The notes below the pieces were generated by a model. It saw only the letters and a list, made by a program, of their open reading frames with translations. It was not told where the DNA came from and ran no database searches. The translations under genes and the position numbers were made by a program. Below, piece by piece: positions 5,116 through 5,645 of a DNA stretch of 5,645 nt. This stretch comes from Syntrophomonadaceae bacterium (GTDB taxonomy: Bacteria; Bacillota; Dethiobacteria; DTU022). The stretch is taken from assembly GCA_003553305.1 (NCBI GenBank), contig PWEB01000033.1:1-5645 (forward strand), written 5' to 3'. Each line of letters starts with the position of its first letter. Position 1 is the stretch's first letter.

Positions 5116-5645
5116 ATGAGTTTATCTGTTCGTAAAATCGTTATATCGGGAATCCTGGGTGCTATCGCTATTTTACTGGGAGTGACCAGGCTGGGTTTTA
5201 TTCCGGTTCCCACTCCGGCCGGGCATGCCACAATTATGCATATCCCGGTCATTCTGGGTGGTATTCTGGAAGGCCCGGTGGTTGGAATAATCACCGGCGC
5301 TATCTTCGGCCTGTTTAGTTTTCTACAGCCCGGCGCTCCTTTTTTCGCCGACCCCCTGGTTTCGATCTTGCCCCGCCTGTTTATCGGTGTTATCTCCTAC
5401 CTTGTTTACATATTAACGATAGAACTTAATAACGTACTGGGTCATTTGTTTACAGGGCCTTTGCAAAAAATTAAGGCCTCCATGTCGCCCGGGCTGTCCG
5501 GTAGTTTAGAAAAACTGAACAATTATCTGCCTTTAATACTGGGCGGAGCTTTTGGCTCAGCCACTAATACGGTATTAGTTTTGAGTATGGCTACCTGGCG
5601 GGGTTATTTGCCATCAGAAGTTTCCATTTCTATCGGTGTGCTGCA
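5116..5645 (+). CDS. ECF transporter S component, PF12822 family (partial)
   Basis: The first 176 residues are present and the gene runs off the right edge; full-length relatives are usually around 180-230 residues, so little may be missing. It is a polytopic membrane protein that binds a vitamin-like substrate and works with an EcfT/EcfA energy-coupling module, which is not visible here. Helix 1 (about 8-27) has small residues spaced as G12 and A16, as expected for the EcfT contact. Family signatures are HIPVILGGILEGPVVGIITG (42-61) followed by FGLFSF (64-69), DPLVSILPRLFIG (79-91) and GSATNTVLVL (147-156). A loop of about 30 residues (105-136) separates helices four and five. It is divergent from the lipoprotein across a 212-base gap with palindromes. 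The substrate is uncertain: relatives include pantothenate, folate and hydroxymethylpyrimidine carriers. Confidence 0.88.
   Translation, partial: MSLSVRKIVISGILGAIAILLGVTRLGFIPVPTPAGHATIMHIPVILGGILEGPVVGIITGAIFGLFSFLQPGAPFFADPLVSILPRLFIGVISYLVYILTIELNNVLGHLFTGPLQKIKASMSPGLSGSLEKLNNYLPLILGGAFGSATNTVLVLSMATWRGYLPSEVSISIGVL

Noticed and set aside
5085..5294. Minus-strand open frame of 69 codons under the S-component gene
   Set aside because: It is antisense to conserved PF12822 motifs, and its composition is that of the reverse of a membrane protein.

Overview
The window looks like ordinary chromosomal DNA from a Gram-positive bacterium of the Clostridia type. Four things point there: strong AGGAGG-like ribosome binding sites, frequent GTG and TTG starts, a DUF3311 plus sodium:solute symporter pair like Bacillus yhjC/yhjB, and an ECF-type vitamin uptake S component of the PF12822 family. 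The very acidic predicted lipoprotein would suit a salt- or alkali-adapted anaerobe, but that is a weak inference. I see no rRNA, tRNA, transposase, CRISPR array or phage gene.

Layout. Most of the window (1 to about 4956) is one minus-strand gene series, read right to left: a possible 18-residue leader ORF, an unrecognised acidic lipoprotein, a small DUF3311-type membrane protein, a sodium:solute symporter, ComEC (the competence DNA channel), and the first 19 codons of an unidentified TTG-start gene that leaves the window at base 1. Junctions are tight: GTGA four-base overlaps at leader/lipoprotein and DUF3311/symporter, a one-base TAATG overlap at symporter/comEC, and gaps of 75 and 95 bases elsewhere with no convincing terminator. 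This looks like one transcription unit.

From 5116 to the right edge, on the plus strand, runs the truncated S-component gene, divergent from the lipoprotein. The shared control region (about 4957-5115) has a plausible plus-strand promoter (TTAACT, 17 bases, TATAAT) and two inverted repeats, each with a one-base centre. The one at 5010-5028 resembles a Fur-family (Zur-like) 7-1-7 operator. The one at 5072-5084 is a perfect TTAACC-T-GGTTAA palindrome.

How the genes work together. DUF3311 and the symporter almost certainly form one uptake system of unknown substrate. ComEC brings single-stranded DNA through the membrane; here it follows the symporter, with no comEA or comEB beside it, and has no ribosome binding site of its own. 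It therefore probably depends on translational coupling to the symporter. The most unusual points are this comEC context, the orphan lipoprotein at the head of the unit, and the palindromes in the divergent control region. I found no clear evidence of a wholly new defence or mobile system.
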